From assembly GCA_964017235.1 (NCBI GenBank), contig OZ024929.1, positions 22,875,464-22,939,463 of the forward strand: a stretch of 64,000 nucleotides of DNA, in the 5' to 3' direction. Within the stretch, counting starts at the first letter, position 1; every line of letters begins with the position of its first letter. The position numbers were made by a program, and so were the translations under genes. Below, piece by piece: positions 11,266 to 23,048 of this stretch. The notes under the pieces were generated by a model. That model worked only from the letters and a program-made list of their open reading frames with translations. It searched no databases and was not told the origin of the DNA. Source of the DNA: Sabellastarte sp. h YS-2021. Taxonomy: Eukaryota; Annelida; Polychaeta; Sabellida; Sabellidae.

Positions 11266-12145
11266 GAATGATCAATTATAGTGTTGACACAACTTTCCTA
11301 TTTTGGTGGTTGAAGTTATCTACTTTAATATTTCCAATCAGGTGTAAAAATGTAAGGCAATATGACTCATTATCCTTACTATTAATTCAAGGTGCACATT
11401 CATAACCTAATATATTATCATATAAAATCTAACATTTTTCCTACCATTTTGCCCAGAATAGTTCAAGCAGAGCCCCACCATGGAATCAGTTAGGTCATGT
11501 AACTGATCTGGAAATTGGAAGATTACCATAGCCATTAAAACAGACCTAATCCAAAGAAGTTCTTTCTGAAATATATGACCATTTTCTGGCCCATGAAGGA
11601 TGTGTCATCAATATAATTTTTTTTCTCTTTTAAAAATCAAAAATCTATCAAATAAAAATTAAGAAGCATTGGTTTGATACAAACATTGTGTATGTTTTGG
11701 GCATATGACATGTGAGTGGTTGAGGTGAAATATTGACGGGTAAAAAGATGATATTGGTATTGCATAAATATATAAATTGTACAGCCTACAACAACTGATG
11801 AATTGTTGTGTATTATCAATACTAGAATATTAGTGTGTTTTTACATCACTCGAAAGCCACTCAAGTAACTTCGTGATGACCAAAGACACAGAAGAAACTT
11901 GCAATCTGACACAAAATCATCTTCAGAGATAAAGGCAAGTTCATTTAACAATGATGCTTTAGATTCAAACTTCAAAGCAAGACATTGTTTATTTCTGGCT
12001 TATAGATATACAGAAATAACAATTTTTCATATAGTTTTAAACCACATCACACGTAGTATCCTTTTGTTTTCTTAAATTGAGTTGGTACTATATTCATTTA
12101 GCATTTTATGCTTATTACGTTATCGGTTATATTGTAAATGTTAGT
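11266..12145. other. no recognisable gene
   Basis: AT-rich sequence. The 60-codon - frame at 11637-11819 has no recognisable feature. Nothing else is seen. Confidence 0.6.
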
Positions 12146-12320
12146 TCAAAGAGCAGAGGAAACCAGTACATACAGTTGATCAAGGTTCACGTAATGTAAA
12201 TCACTGACCAAGGGCAAGCGACAACCAGCTTTCGAACTTGAGGTCAGGCTGGGATTCAAGCTCTGATCTAAGAGGTGGGAGGCGAGTGTATTACCACTGC
12301 GCCACTGTGGCACCCAGTAG
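12146..12320 (-). mobile_element. tRNA-derived SINE, family B
   Basis: Read on the - strand, the head GTGGCGCAGTGGTAATAC resembles a Pol III A box (TRGCNNAGYNGG) and GAGCTTGAATCCC lies where a B box would be. An unrelated tail follows, ending near GTACTGGTTTCCTCTGCTC. A diverged copy of the same body is at 55490-55605. I do not think it is a real tRNA gene, since no cloverleaf can be closed. Confidence 0.65.
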
Positions 12321-13060
12321 CTTCTTGAGCAAGCTGACAGCCTCATAAGGGGTTTGTAAATCTCATACATAAGAGGCAGAATTATTGGAGTAGAATAATG
12401 GCTTTAAGTTATAATTTGAATATTAACTTTTGATATCGCAAACCAAACAAAGACTGGAAAGGTATATTATGAAAACTATTTGTAATACCCATGTTCTGTT
12501 GACAATCTGGCACTCGGCAGCACAACCCCACCCTTACAGTCAGCATCCATACATTCCTAGGGATAGAGGTTGGTATAAGGGTGATAATCTTAATTGCAGG
12601 ATAACCTTTACATTCCTTGAAAGTTTTGTGTGAAAAAAAAAACATTTCGCCTCTCAATGCAGCCTGTTGTATTCCCATTTGTAACCAGTTTTCTGGTCCT
12701 CGGGGCAGGTCACCAGATATTTGGAAAAGTCTTGTTTGTAGTAGTGGTGATAATATACAGTTTTCCTGAATAATAAGTTATTTGACAATATAAAATTAGA
12801 TGAAATATAACAGACACATCAGATATGCTAGATGTATTAAGCCGCAGGTATTATGATGGAATAGTAATTCTAGTTTGGATATGTTTCAAAGATTTATTGC
12901 AATTGCAGTTGTAGAATTTGATTTGTTTGGGTTTTAAAGTCCCCTTTAACGCACAGTATCGGTTAAATCATCATGGATAGTTTTTAGAGTAGGGAACCTA
13001 GCATATACTAATTATAATGTCAAGGTTCTGCACTGTATACTGCTGGGCATTGGTAAGCAC
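12321..13060. other. no recognisable gene
   Basis: Short overlapping frames on both strands (12409-12678 -, 12430-12633 +) have no coding character. Nothing else is seen. Confidence 0.55.
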
Positions 13061-13150
13061 AAACTGTCTCACAGAGGATTAAGTCTGGGGTTGGAACCGG
13101 TGACCTTCAGAGGTGGGAGGCAAGTATGTCACCACTACACTTAGACACTT
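13061..13150 (-). mobile_element. SINE-like tRNA-derived fragment
   Basis: On the - strand, TAGTGGTGACATACTTGCC resembles an A box, and about 30 bp later GGTTCCAACCCC matches the B box (GGTTCRANNCC). No tail is clear. It is probably a diverged relative of the SINE families elsewhere in the window. Confidence 0.5.
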
Positions 13151-14671
13151 TTTTACACTTTTGCCTCATGTCTGCCACATATTTTTATGTTTCTATGTAA
13201 TTTAGCCTCTTTACACCACAATAAAACCATCGAAAGTGGGCCCACTAACCCATATAGAGATGCTGGTACAACAGAATATACACACAATAAAATTAAAAAT
13301 TTAACTAAATATATATAGTTGGATTATATTTGTGTGTCATGGAGACTTTATAAAACTATAGCTGTATTTATATGTTGTAACCTAATTGCAGGTTATGTAT
13401 TCATATGTTGTTCTTTGTACTGTTAGTACCTATTAATAACTAAATCAGTATTAATTTTACATTTCAGAAAAGGGCATGATAAACCCATTTCTTATTTTGA
13501 TATATGACGATACTGTCATTGATTCTAAAATCATACAAAACTATCTTGTTAGTTGCTTTTAGAAAGAAGACAAACAGATGACCATATATATGTTTAATGC
13601 AAGTGATATCTCATAAAGATACTTGGATGGAAAAAAAAAGACTTCAACATTTTTATGAAGTTTTTCATAATACATAAATCTTTCATACTATGGCCAGATT
13701 GTTTTTTGAAGTGCCATTAAAACTGTTGAAGACATAATGTGAAGAAAACACTGGAGCATTAGTGTGAAGCAACACTGACTCTGTATCTGCTACTTTAAAT
13801 GTCAATTGGTCAATTTACATATAAAATATAAGCCTTTGTAAGGGCAAATTATTTTGCTGCATTTTTATGTATCCAGAATATCACAGCATTGATTCTGAAA
13901 GATACAAAGCTCTCAAACAGGTCACTTTATCGAAGGTAAATTGTCCGCAAAGTATTGGTAAAAAGGGATGCAATAAAATGTTGAAATACCCCTGTCCCAC
14001 TGTTGCAATCAATCATTAGTATTAGCCAATTTCAGAAATCAGTCGCAAGTGCTGAAGACTGAAATGCTCACTTGCAATAATTGTCGAGATTACTTTCTCA
14101 ACGACAAAACCATATGTATATAGTAATTGGGTATCGCAATAATGCAATGATAGTGTTTTGTTACTGTATACAAGCTTGTTTTGATGCAGTTATTTTAGAT
14201 CTATGTACCTTTATAAATAAGTCAGATAGAGGGATAGGTATCATTATCTATTGTCTCTTTGCTACAGCAAGGCATACTCACCTTGGTCTCCATATTTCCC
14301 TGGCATTCACCAAGATGCCCTTTTCGGATCATGGATACTAAAATTAGTTGACTGTTTTTGTGCTGTTGCGCCTTACAGTCCCCTTAATATAGAGGAGATT
14401 AAGCACTACAAAAATCCATTTAGCATCAGGTCAGACCAAAGAAGCTACAATATAATTTCTAGTGGAAATTAATACCTGAACAGATCTCAAAATTTGCATA
14501 CAGAACTTCCGGAAGTTGATTAATTGTTTCCCTCGTCATCTTGCGTTGTATGTTCTATTTTCAGGAATGCATGAGAAATGATGATGACAACAAATTGAAT
14601 CATTCTGAGATTTTGCCAAGTCGAGATGTGTGCCAAGTTATGATGCAAGGCAGTAAAACGCAGCAAAATGA
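13151..14671. other. no recognisable gene
   Basis: AT-rich. The + frames at 14081-14341 and 14251-14472 overlap each other and have no motif. Nothing firm is seen. Confidence 0.55.
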
Positions 14672-14790
14672 AAGGTAAAATGGAACAGGTAAAGGTATGC
14701 AACATGTAAAGTAATATGGCACAGATAAAGTTGTACAACATGTGAAGCAACATGGCACAGGTAAAGGTCTGCAACACGTAGAATGGTGTT
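14672..14790. repeat. 36-bp tandem repeat, about 3.5 units
   Basis: Units such as GTGAAGCAACATGGCACAGG (start only) recur every 36 bp with a few substitutions each. Since 36 is a multiple of three, the - strand stays open and gives a 12-residue repeat protein frame (14520-14777). I regard that as a by-product. Confidence 0.75.
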
Positions 14791-14799
14791 ACACAGGTA

Positions 14800-15885
14800 A
14801 GCCGATTTCCAAGAGGGAGGCTACTGGTTTTAATCCAGAATGATAAGTATGTATGGTTTGGAGAATTTAACGGTATTGGAAATAATTAGATTACAAGATG
14901 AGGTTTGATATGGGGAGCCAGTGTAGTTTTTGAAGAAAGGGAGTAACATGGATTGTTCGATCAAGTCTAAACACAATTGTACAAAGGGCATGTTGAATCT
15001 TTTGGAGTTTAGCCACATTATTTACTTGTGTGGTCAAGTTGACTGCTAATCATTGAGTTGCAAGCAGGGTTGCAGTCTCCACAATGAGGAATTTGCAGAG
15101 GTGATAGTAACAGGCACAACAAACCAAGGTTATGTGACTAGAAAAGGTGTTTCCAGGGTCGAAAGTAAAACCCCTAGGTTAATGACTATATCAGTAAGGG
15201 AGATAGAATTTCTAAGAAATTGGGTGGGAAATTTTTGCATGAGGGACTCTCTGGTTTGTCTATCACCAATAATAATTAATTCTGTTTTGTCTGGGTTGAG
15301 TTTCAGTTTCACACCGTCCATCCACTTTTGAACATGGGTAAGACACTCAGTGACCTCAGCAAAACTGGAATCATAGTTTCTATGGTCAAGGGCTAGATAT
15401 ATATTTGGGTATCACCAGCATACAGACGGTGGGTGACATTGAAACCAGAGACGATATTACTGAGGGGGGTAGTGTGAAGGGTAAAAAGGAGGGGGCCCAG
15501 GGCAGAGCCCTGGGGTTCTCCATAGGGGAGTGATTAGATGCCTGAAAAGCTATTACATAGTTTTACCTGTTTGTGGTTTGTAAGATAGGATCTGATCCAC
15601 TTCAACACATGCCATCAACCCCAAACTAATCCCTGAGGCAATTAAAAATAATGTTTTGGTTGATAGTGTCAAATGCAGCTGAGAGGTCCAGCAATATGAG
15701 TGCAACAGCCTTACCAGAGTCCATTGAATCAGCAACATCATTTTGGATTTTAAGGAGTGCTGTTTCTGTGGAATGCAATCTCCTGTAAGTAGATTGGTTA
15801 ACATTGGATAACCCCTCACTATTAATGTAACTATTTAACTGTTTAGCCACTACTTTTTCGATCAGTTTGGAAAAAATCACCCCAG
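14800..15885 (-). mobile_element. L2/CR1-like LINE fragment (RT)
   Basis: Several - strand frames together read as part of a non-LTR reverse transcriptase. Going from 15880 downward: FSKLIEKVVAKQLNSYI, STETALLKIQND, LILLDLSAAFDTINQ, then near 15410 YAGDTQIYI where active copies have YADDTQLYI, then LKLNPDKTELIIIG near 15300 and weaker thumb matches to about 14830. The second catalytic Asp position is altered to Gly-Asp, and several frame changes and stops separate the blocks, so it is dead. The endonuclease and the 3' end are absent. Confidence 0.85.
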
Positions 15886-15889
15886 AATA

Positions 15890-16484
15890 TTAACAATAAT
15901 ATTTAAATATATTATCACAATATGGACCATATAGGATAAGTAAGATATATCATGTATATTTAAGATTTAATTTTGTTGCTAGGCAATACTAGAAAAGATC
16001 TTGCTTAAACAAGGCAGCCGATACTGGACCGTTTCTACAGAGAAAAGCGGTGTGGGAACCAGACTAATGTTAGCCCTAACTGGCTTAAAATGGCATATGG
16101 ACAAGACATACAGAATACTAAAAGTTTGGGAAACATTCAAGCTTTGTCAGTGAATAAAGGTAACAACCAGTGCACTTTAAATATTGTTTACTGGGCTTGT
16201 TCAAGGAAAAAAATTAGTAAATGTAAACATTAGTTTGTGAACCAGCAAGAATAATTTACCTTCAATAGTCTTTTTGTGCCCAACATCCACACGGCTGAGA
16301 CAGTCCATTTAACATAAATCAACTCACTGAACTGGATGATGGACAGATTCTGTTCTTACATTTCTTAAGCACAGGAAGAGTAAAGTCACAACATATTGCG
16401 TAGCATTTAAAGACTTTTGTTTTCATTTTTTTTTCAAACCAAGGTATGGACGATTTTTATTACATTAAAATACCCGCCACTATG
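15890..16484. other. no recognisable gene
   Basis: AT-rich sequence with no frame or repeat that I can support. Confidence 0.55.
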
Positions 16485-16710
16485 GCCCGGTGGATAATAC
16501 ATTCAAACTCCTATGTCACTGGGTCCTGTCTCCAGATGCAGGCTGAAAATGAGAAGGATTTTAATAAATGGTCATCTCTGATAATCTGTGTTTAGATAGA
16601 GAAGTGTCGGTCACTAGAGAGCTTGGGCTGTACTTTTGAAGAAGTTGGAGGGGGGGGGGGGCTTCGGTGTGTAATGGTTAGGGTGTTCGCCTTCAACCTC
16701 CGAGAAGATG
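16485..16710 (+). mobile_element. SINE-like tRNA-derived fragments (two)
   Basis: TATGGCCCGGTGGATAATAC at about 16491 resembles an A box, followed by GGGTCCTGTCTCC where a B box would be. A second A-box-like start, GTGTAATGGTTAGGGTG, lies at about 16669 after a run of twelve G. Both are short and diverged, and neither folds as a tRNA. Confidence 0.35.
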
Positions 16711-16881
16711 AACTATTTTTTTTACAATTGCTGAGTTCTATATAGCCTCAACAGTTGTACTCTAAGTTTTTCCCTACTCTTTTTAAGAAAGCAGAGATAT
16801 CTTTTTTGTTTTCAATGAAATCCTTCATTGATCTTTCAAGACTTTTCTGTAGATTATCATTGACTTTTTGGTTCATTTTCA

Positions 16882-17205
16882 TTGGGGGATTACCCACTTC
16901 ACCTTGAGCCCTGGCTAGTGACACTGAGGTTAACTAGCACAGCAAGTACAGCCAATGACAAGCCCAACCAGATACTCTCATTTGCTGCAGCTGCTGTACC
17001 TGATGAAGTCCAAGCCAGGCTTCCATCAAGAGAGTCTTATGCCGTGTCCATGCCAATCATCAACCAAAGGACCCTACCACATTGCGCGAGCTCATCATTC
17101 AAGGGCATTGGAGTCAGACGACTGGGGAACATGTATGTCTCTATGTGTGTTACTGGCAATGTAAAAAGTACAACTTGTTATGGCAAAAGTATATATAGCA
17201 AATGA
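16882..17205 (+). pseudogene. possible FLYWCH/MULE-associated remnant
   Basis: The 107-codon frame contains TANDKPNQILSFAAAAVPDE followed by VQARLPSRES and later RTLP. The order of a KP-QI block and an LP-SRES block recalls the stretch after FLYWCH zinc fingers in Mutator-like transposons and their relatives. The zinc finger is not visible upstream and no transposase follows. The resemblance is by memory of the family pattern only, so the call is weak. A degraded host exon is possible. Confidence 0.3.
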
Positions 17206-17219
17206 AACATATCAAAAAA

Positions 17220-17320
17220 GTGTGGCGAGATCAGTGTCCCCCTGTGGCGAAATCATTGTCCCTAAAAAAACTGTGGCAAAATCAAGTGTGGCGAAATCAA
17301 ATGTGGCGAAATCATAGTAA
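17220..17320. repeat. short TGTGGCGAAATCA repeats
   Basis: The phrase TGTGGCGAAATCA or a near variant occurs five times within 100 bp, two of them followed by TGTCCC. Spacing is irregular. It may be the end of a MITE. A similar phrase (GGACAGCGATTCGC) forms the inverted ends of the element at 57888-58486. Confidence 0.5.
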
Positions 17321-18208
17321 ATCAGAAATTGTCAGGTGGTAGAAAAATAAGGGTTGGATTTCAGGTGCATTTTCTACTGTGGTGTTACAGTGTTTAACTT
17401 AGAAGAGGACTTCTGACACTTCTGACACAGATTTTCAAAACTTTTAACAATATTCATCATAAAATATAGTAAATAAAATGTGCCATGCAAGTCAGAGAAC
17501 ACCAAATCTCTCATATTCTTTTGTCAAAAGATAAGTGGATATTGTTTAAAACTATTGAATTTTTTTGTTTTGTTTGACTAGAGTGACAAGTTTTACTTAG
17601 ATCTGTTTATTTTTGGAAAGCAAATGTTTTAGAATGAAACAATAAAAGTGGCAAACTCTATTACTCTGTTTAAAGGTTTGTAATAAATAATCAGGGGATT
17701 AATTGTTAACAGAGTCAAGTGTCACTAACAACAGGATTCTAAATAATAGCCTTGTCTGTGGCTTCTTAGCAAAAAAAATGACTGGACAGGTTTTTAATAA
17801 AACCTATTTTTTTCAAATGAAGAATACAAAATTAAATCATCTTTGTAATTATATTTTTTTCTCTAGAATAACTTCATTAACAGTAATACATTAAATGTCA
17901 ATAGTATGTTTTATAGTACATATATTAAAGGAAAAGATTGATCTAAAATCATGGAAAATCCCAGAGATTCAGACCCCACAAAAGACCATATAAAAATACA
18001 TTTTTTTACAAGGTTAAAATACAATGTTTTTAACAAAATATGTTACTTTACTTTCATAACATGGAGCATTTGTTAGAGCATAGCAAAAACATTAAAATTC
18101 TTAGATTGGGTACGAAATGTCGTAGGTTGGGTACGAAATGTCCAGGTACGAATTGGTCTGGTATAAAATGTCACAAAATATCTGTACCCCATATAATATA
18201 TTTGTAGC
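17321..18208. other. no recognisable gene
   Basis: AT-rich flank of the Harbinger element. GGGTACGAAATGTC occurs twice around 18108-18140. No gene is seen. Confidence 0.5.
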
Positions 18209-18211
18209 TTA

Positions 18212-18227
18212 TGCCCCTGTTCCACCA
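18212..18227 (+). repeat. Harbinger left terminal inverted repeat
   Basis: TGCCCCTGTTCCACCA, preceded by the TTA target duplicate. It pairs perfectly with 23393-23408. Confidence 0.93.
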
Positions 18228-18533
18228 CAGGATTAAGGCTCCCGATTAAGGGTTTTTGGGGATCAGATTCAGAGTCCTGGACAGGCTAGGTATGTTTGGA
18301 TCTGTTGTGGTTGATATAAATATCGAACATGTTTGATATTTTTCATGACTGTAACCGATCCACTTTCGCCCCTACCCACAAATTCCCCAGTCACAGGCTT
18401 CCTGAGGCCTCCTCAGACCCAATTTACACAATATTGTCTGAGGCGTCCTGTGACTCTTAATCCCAGGACTCTTAGTCCCTGGAGGCCTGGACTTAGACCC
18501 AGGCCTCAACAAAAATCACCCATTGCTGTGTTA

Positions 18534-18790
18534 TGTGGGTGTTCCACCACACGACTAAGGCTCCTGATTAAGGGTTTTTGAGGGTCAGTTTGAAATATTT
18601 GCTTAGTCCCAGGCATCCTGTAAGGGTCGGTTGTGGTCGGTTGAGGCCGTAAGGAAAATCAAACATGTTTGATATTTCTCATGACTCCAAAACCGGTTCA
18701 TATTTCCCACCGTCAACAAAATGTCCAGTCCCAGGCTTCCTCAGGCCTCCTCAGACCCAATTTTACACAGTCGTGTGTTGTCCCAGGCTG
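18534..18790 (+). repeat. second copy of the Harbinger left end
   Basis: After an internal TTA (18531-18533), TGTGGGTGTTCCACCA is followed by CGACTAAGGCTCCTGATTAAGG-like sequence and by ATGTTTGATATTT and TCAGGCCTCCTCAGACCC. This parallels 18212-18470 over about 250 bp with moderate divergence. The element therefore has two left ends in tandem. Confidence 0.7.
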
Positions 18791-19311
18791 CCTGCGACCC
18801 TTAGTCCCAGACCTCCATAGCTTAGTCCCAGGAGGCCGGTTGTTAGTCCCCGACGTATCAATTTCATGCGTCTGAAAGTGAATCGGTTCCATTAGTCCCC
18901 AGAAGCCTCAGACCGTCAGACCCAAAAATCAATGTCTGGGACTAAGCCCCGACTAAGTGTAACCAACCCTAACCGATCCAAGCCAGCATCCTCAGGCCGC
19001 CTGGGACAACACAAATTTAGTCTGCGAGGGTCTGAGGACGCCCCAGGAGGCCTGGGACTAACAACCAATTAAGAACCGACTCTTTTCCACGCATCTAAAA
19101 TTAAAACGAGGCAATGAGGAGGTCTGGGACTATATAAGTGACCGCGCACACATTCTCATTGTTACTGACTGTTTGGCTACTGAGAGACGTGTGTCACTGT
19201 TTTGTAGGGGTTTTTAGTTTTTTAAATATCATATAATACTTGAGCTTAAGGCAAATTTTACAGTTAGGAGACACATTTTACTATTTTTTTCATTATTTTG
19301 TCAACTGGATT

Positions 19312-20511
19312 ATGAGGAAAGAGAAAGGAGGGAAGAGAGGAAGGAAAAAGATGGATGAGAGGGAGAAGGAAAGTGAAGAACAGGAAAGGATTGAAGTTGC
19401 AGAGGAAGGGATTGAGAGGAGAGAGGAGGAGGAGATTGAAGAACGTCCAGTAGCTATTGAGGAAGCTGTAGAAGAAGAAGAGAGGTGTGAAGAATACATA
19501 GAGTGCCATTCATCAGCCAAGAGAGCCAGGGTGTGTGCAACTTTTACTGACAGTGAGGAAATTTCCATTGTGGAATTTGTAAAGCGGCACCCAGAACTGT
19601 ATGACAAGGAACATCCACGGTTCCATGACAGGAACAGAAGAGAGGCTCTCTGGGTAGAAATATCTGCAGAACTGAAGCTCCAGCCCTTTGATGTCAGACG
19701 TTGGTTCGAATCCCAGCGAACGCGTTATGGCAAGCTGTCCAAGCTCCAATCTAGCCAAGCCCCGAGGGAGACGACCAAGAGACAGTCCTGGGTCTACCAA
19801 CAGATGGGTTTCCTTAAAACCCACATCAGACGAAAGGGGGCCAACAGAAGTTCAGGGTTGAGGCCAGTCCAAATACCAGCAAGCAGGACGAATCTCATGG
19901 CTCTACTACTGACACTGAACACCTTGAGTCCAGTGTCCTGAGGGAGAGGAGTCAGTCCATCCTTACATCTACACCCGTTTCAACAGACTCCAAGATTCTC
20001 GAGCACTTTGACCAGATGAGGACATTGATCTCAGGTTTTCTGCAGCAGAAGTCAGACAGGCAGCCCTTCTTTGACTACGTGGCATCAGAGGCCGAAAAGA
20101 TGTCTTAAGAAGAATTTGAAGACCTAAAGGGCAGGATATTTAGAGACATTGAAAGTATTAAGAGCAACCGTAGGTGTCAGTCATTGCCTAGAAGATCCGC
20201 CACTGTTACCACGGAGTCCCAGAGGGTCGGCCTACTGCCAACAACCACTCCACAGGCATCTAGTTCCATTCAAGCAGCAGCTGGCAGCAGTTTTGTGTAC
20301 TATACACCAAGTCCCATTGGCTTCGGTAACTCTACATCAGTCCTAACTGTACAGGACGAAGGAAGCAGACACAACCTAAGTGGAATATTAAGCCAGCTCC
20401 CAGATCTAACATCAACACAGATCATTGAGCAGCCTCAGCAGCAGCAACCGCAGCAGCAGCTCTTTACTATCACCACTTCAGCACTGCCTCAACAGCAGCA
20501 GCCTCCTCAGT
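19312..20511 (+). CDS. Harbinger-associated MADF/BESS-like DNA-binding protein, frameshifted
   Basis: The second gene of the Harbinger element. Its product normally binds the transposon ends and helps the transposase into the nucleus. I take ATG at 19312 as start. The first 75 residues are highly charged (long Lys/Arg and Glu runs). A MADF/Myb-like domain follows (EEISIVEFVKRHPELYD, ALWVEISAELKL, VRRWFESQRTRYGKL). The frame stays open to 19941, but its natural continuation is in another frame. The shift lies around the GGGGG run near 19837-19845. The continuation reads ILEHFDQMRTLISGFLQQK and FFDYVASEAEKM, like a BESS motif, then meets one stop (TAA at 20106-20108) inside that motif, and ends in a Gln-rich tail to about 20511. 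The gene is thus broken twice. A host MADF gene is unlikely, given its place inside the transposon. Confidence 0.8.
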
Positions 20512-21187
20512 AGCCATCCAGTCAGGGCGGGTCTTTGACCTGCCAGGCCCTTTTCAGGGCCACCAAATCTTCCAAAAACAATTATTCAGCTGCAAGTTAT
20601 TCCAATCCCCCTCCCAAAACAAAAAAAAACAGTACAAATACTTATCACAAGAAAAAAAAGCCCAACACTTACACCACCCCAAACATAAAATAACCTGTGG
20701 TAATACACTTAACAAAAATAAGGCCACATATAAAAAAATATTGATAAATGAACTCCAATTATGGCCAATAATATGCCGATTTGTAACTTAAAATCCACAG
20801 GATTGTTTAAACTTTGTAAAAAAAAAGTCCAACACTCACATCATCCCTAGAGTTAAAGATTTTTGGCTAGTAACTACCAGCCACCAACCCACAAACAGAC
20901 AAACCCACTAGTAAGCATAATCACCAACTAAGGAACTGACGCACAAATTTGGAAACAGAATTATCCCACCCCCCAAAAAAATTCCACAAACACATGAACT
21001 GCACCCTCAACACATCCATTTGGGTGATGATATTTTATAATATTTTTTAACCAAGGAAACAGATTTCATTGGGACATTTGCAATATTTTAAAATATATCA
21101 TAAAAATTCTCTCTTACTTTCAGTTATATGTCTATAATTGATGCTAAATTTAAGGCAAATTTTGGGTGTAGTTTTTAAAGATTTGAG
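20512..21187. other. non-coding spacer of the Harbinger element
   Basis: A- and C-rich sequence between the MADF-like ORF and the minisatellite, with no frame of note. It probably holds the 3' UTR of the MADF-like gene. Confidence 0.6.
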
Positions 21188-21549
21188 GTTATGTTTAGCA
21201 TGGGGTTTGTCTGTCTGTACAAGTTATGTTTGGCATGGGGTTTGTCTGTTTGTCCGTCTGTACAAGTTATGTTTGGCATGGGGTTTGTCTGTTTGTCCGT
21301 CTGTACAAATTATGTTTGGCATGGGGTTTGTCTGTTTGTCCATCTGTACAAGTTATGTTTGGCATGGGGTTTGTCTGTTTGTCCGTCTGTACAAGTTATG
21401 TTTGGCATGGGGTTTGTCTGTTTGTCCGTCTGTACAAATTATGTTTGGCATGGGGTTTGTCTGTTTGTCCATCTGTACAAATTATGTTTGGCATGGGGTT
21501 TGTCTGTTTGTCCGTCTGTACAAGTTATGTTTGGCATGGGGTTTGTCTG
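21188..21549. repeat. 43-bp minisatellite inside Harbinger, 9 units
   Basis: Seven full 43-bp units (from 21223) with a shorter unit before and a partial one after. The core is GTTATGTTTGGCATGGGG followed by TTTGTCTGTTTGTCC and CGTCTGTACAA. Two variable sites change together (first base G or A; CGTCTG or CATCTG) in the order G-cg, G-cg, A-ca, repeated twice. This shows a 129-bp three-unit higher-order repeat. The unit length is not a multiple of three and has no stop in any + frame, which explains the overlapping open frames here. Confidence 0.93.
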
Positions 21550-21795
21550 AAGCAAGCATAGCTCATTAATTGTTTTTGGAATAATTGGTAGTCCTGAAAA
21601 GGCCTGTTTGTTAGTCCTGAAAAGGACTGTTATAGTTAGTCCTGAAAAGGACTGGTTACTGCAGCAGGACTTACATTCTGCCATCTTGCCAGGCCACTGC
21701 TCCCTCATTATTGAAGTAGTCCTTCAGGTAATCCCTCTGTCTTTTGGCTTCTCTAGCAGGGTTTCTGTCTTGGCCTCCACCAGCAGCACCACCAA

Positions 21796-22938
21796 TCAAT
21801 CCACAATCACCAGGCACATCATCATCATCATCCTCCCCAGTATGTTGTGCAGAACCACAGAGGTGAATACCACTTCTCTGACTGTTTCTTGGGGTAGTTC
21901 AATGGTGGTCCTCATCACTCTGAATCTTGAAACCAGGATGCCAAAAGCATTCTCAACAACTCTCCTGCCCCTTGATATTCTGTAGTTGGCAATCCTTTCC
22001 ATTCTTGTTAACATCCTTCTGCCATAGGGTTTCATGAGCCAGGTCTTCAGGGCAAATGCATCATCTGCCAGGATGAAGTAGAGGACATCTCTACCACCCT
22101 GGGTTATAGGTGCAGGGTCAGGGAAGCCTATCCTGTCATCCTCAATCCTCCTCTTCAGCTGAGAGGCATTAAATATCTGGGCATCTGAGCAAGATCCAGC
22201 TGTACCAGCATCCACCCATCTAAACTTGTACTGCCCATCTACCAGGGTCAACATCACAATGGAAAAGAACCCCTTGTAGTTGTAGTACAGGGCTCCAGAT
22301 TTCTTGGGTTTCTTCAGGGCCACATGCTTTCCATCCAGGGCTCCCAGGGCATGAGGAACATTCCACCTGATCCTGAATTCCCTCTCCAGTTCTTTCCACT
22401 AATCTGGAGTAGTAGGACATTTGAGGTACTCTCTGGTGAACTCATCCTGGATGACCCTGCAGGCCTCTGGTAGAAACTTGGAAATGGTGGATCTGCCAAC
22501 CCTGAACTGGCAGGATAATGATGTGTATGACTCTCCAGTGGCCAGATATCTGATGGTGAGGGCTAACTTCTCCCCAACACTGATTGGAGCTCTGGAGTTG
22601 GTGGCCTGCCTGGCTAGATATGGTTCCAGTCTGGTCTTTATCATTTCAAAGAATTCTGGGGTCATCCTCATGTAGTTGGTGAATCCTGGAATGTCTGTGG
22701 CATACAGATCAGCCATAATGTTGTGGTAGGCCTCCCTCTCCTCTCTCTGTAGTAGCCATGGCCTGACCCACATGGTGGGCCTTCTTCTAGGTCTCTGTAT
22801 GGCTGGTGGTGGTGCTGGTGCTGGTGGTGGTTGCTGTGGTTGACGTAGAAATAGCAAATACATCATTATTTGTAACTGAATAAAAACCAAAAAAGCCCTA
22901 AGTTGTTGTTGAATCTGTCTTCCATTAAAAAGTGGCAT
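21796..22938 (-). CDS. PIF/Harbinger DDE transposase, one in-frame stop
   Basis: A HARBI1-type transposase that would cut and rejoin the transposon ends in the nucleus. ATG at 22938 opens a 380-residue reading frame with a single internal TAG at codon 180 (22399-22401). The N-terminus has a hydrophobic patch and a Pro-rich stretch. A helix-turn-helix region follows (VGEKLALTIRYLATGESY, LSCQFRVGRSTISKFLPEAC). The DDE domain shows GALDGKHV (Asp near 202), LADDAFALKTWLMKPY (Asp near 293) and RRVVENAFGILVSRFRV (Glu near 329), a spacing of 35 residues between the second and third catalytic positions. VDAGTAGSCSDAQIF is also typical. Length fits the family. Except for the stop the frame is clean, so inactivation looks recent. 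Confidence 0.92.
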
Positions 22939-22946
22939 CCTGCTGT

Positions 22947-23048
22947 GGTGATTAGATCGTGAATTTTATATATATATATATACCCAGAAAATCCAGCAAT
23001 GGTGATTAGATCGTGAATTTTATATATATATACCCAGAAAATCCAGCT
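22947..23048. repeat. tandem duplication with TATATA tracts
   Basis: GGTGATTAGATCGTGAATTT followed by a TA run and TACCCAGAAAATCCAGC occurs twice in a row, differing mainly in the length of the TA run. It lies just upstream of the transposase start and so may be part of its promoter region. Confidence 0.85.

Noticed and set aside
19264-19607. - strand frames rich in Ser, Leu and Phe
   Set aside because: Antisense of the Glu/Lys-rich N-terminal part of the MADF-like gene.
21138-21569. Three overlapping + frames of 111-143 codons with a repeated MFGMGFVCLS pattern
   Set aside because: They are the three phases of a 43-bp tandem repeat that lacks stops; no start context or domain. Not genes.
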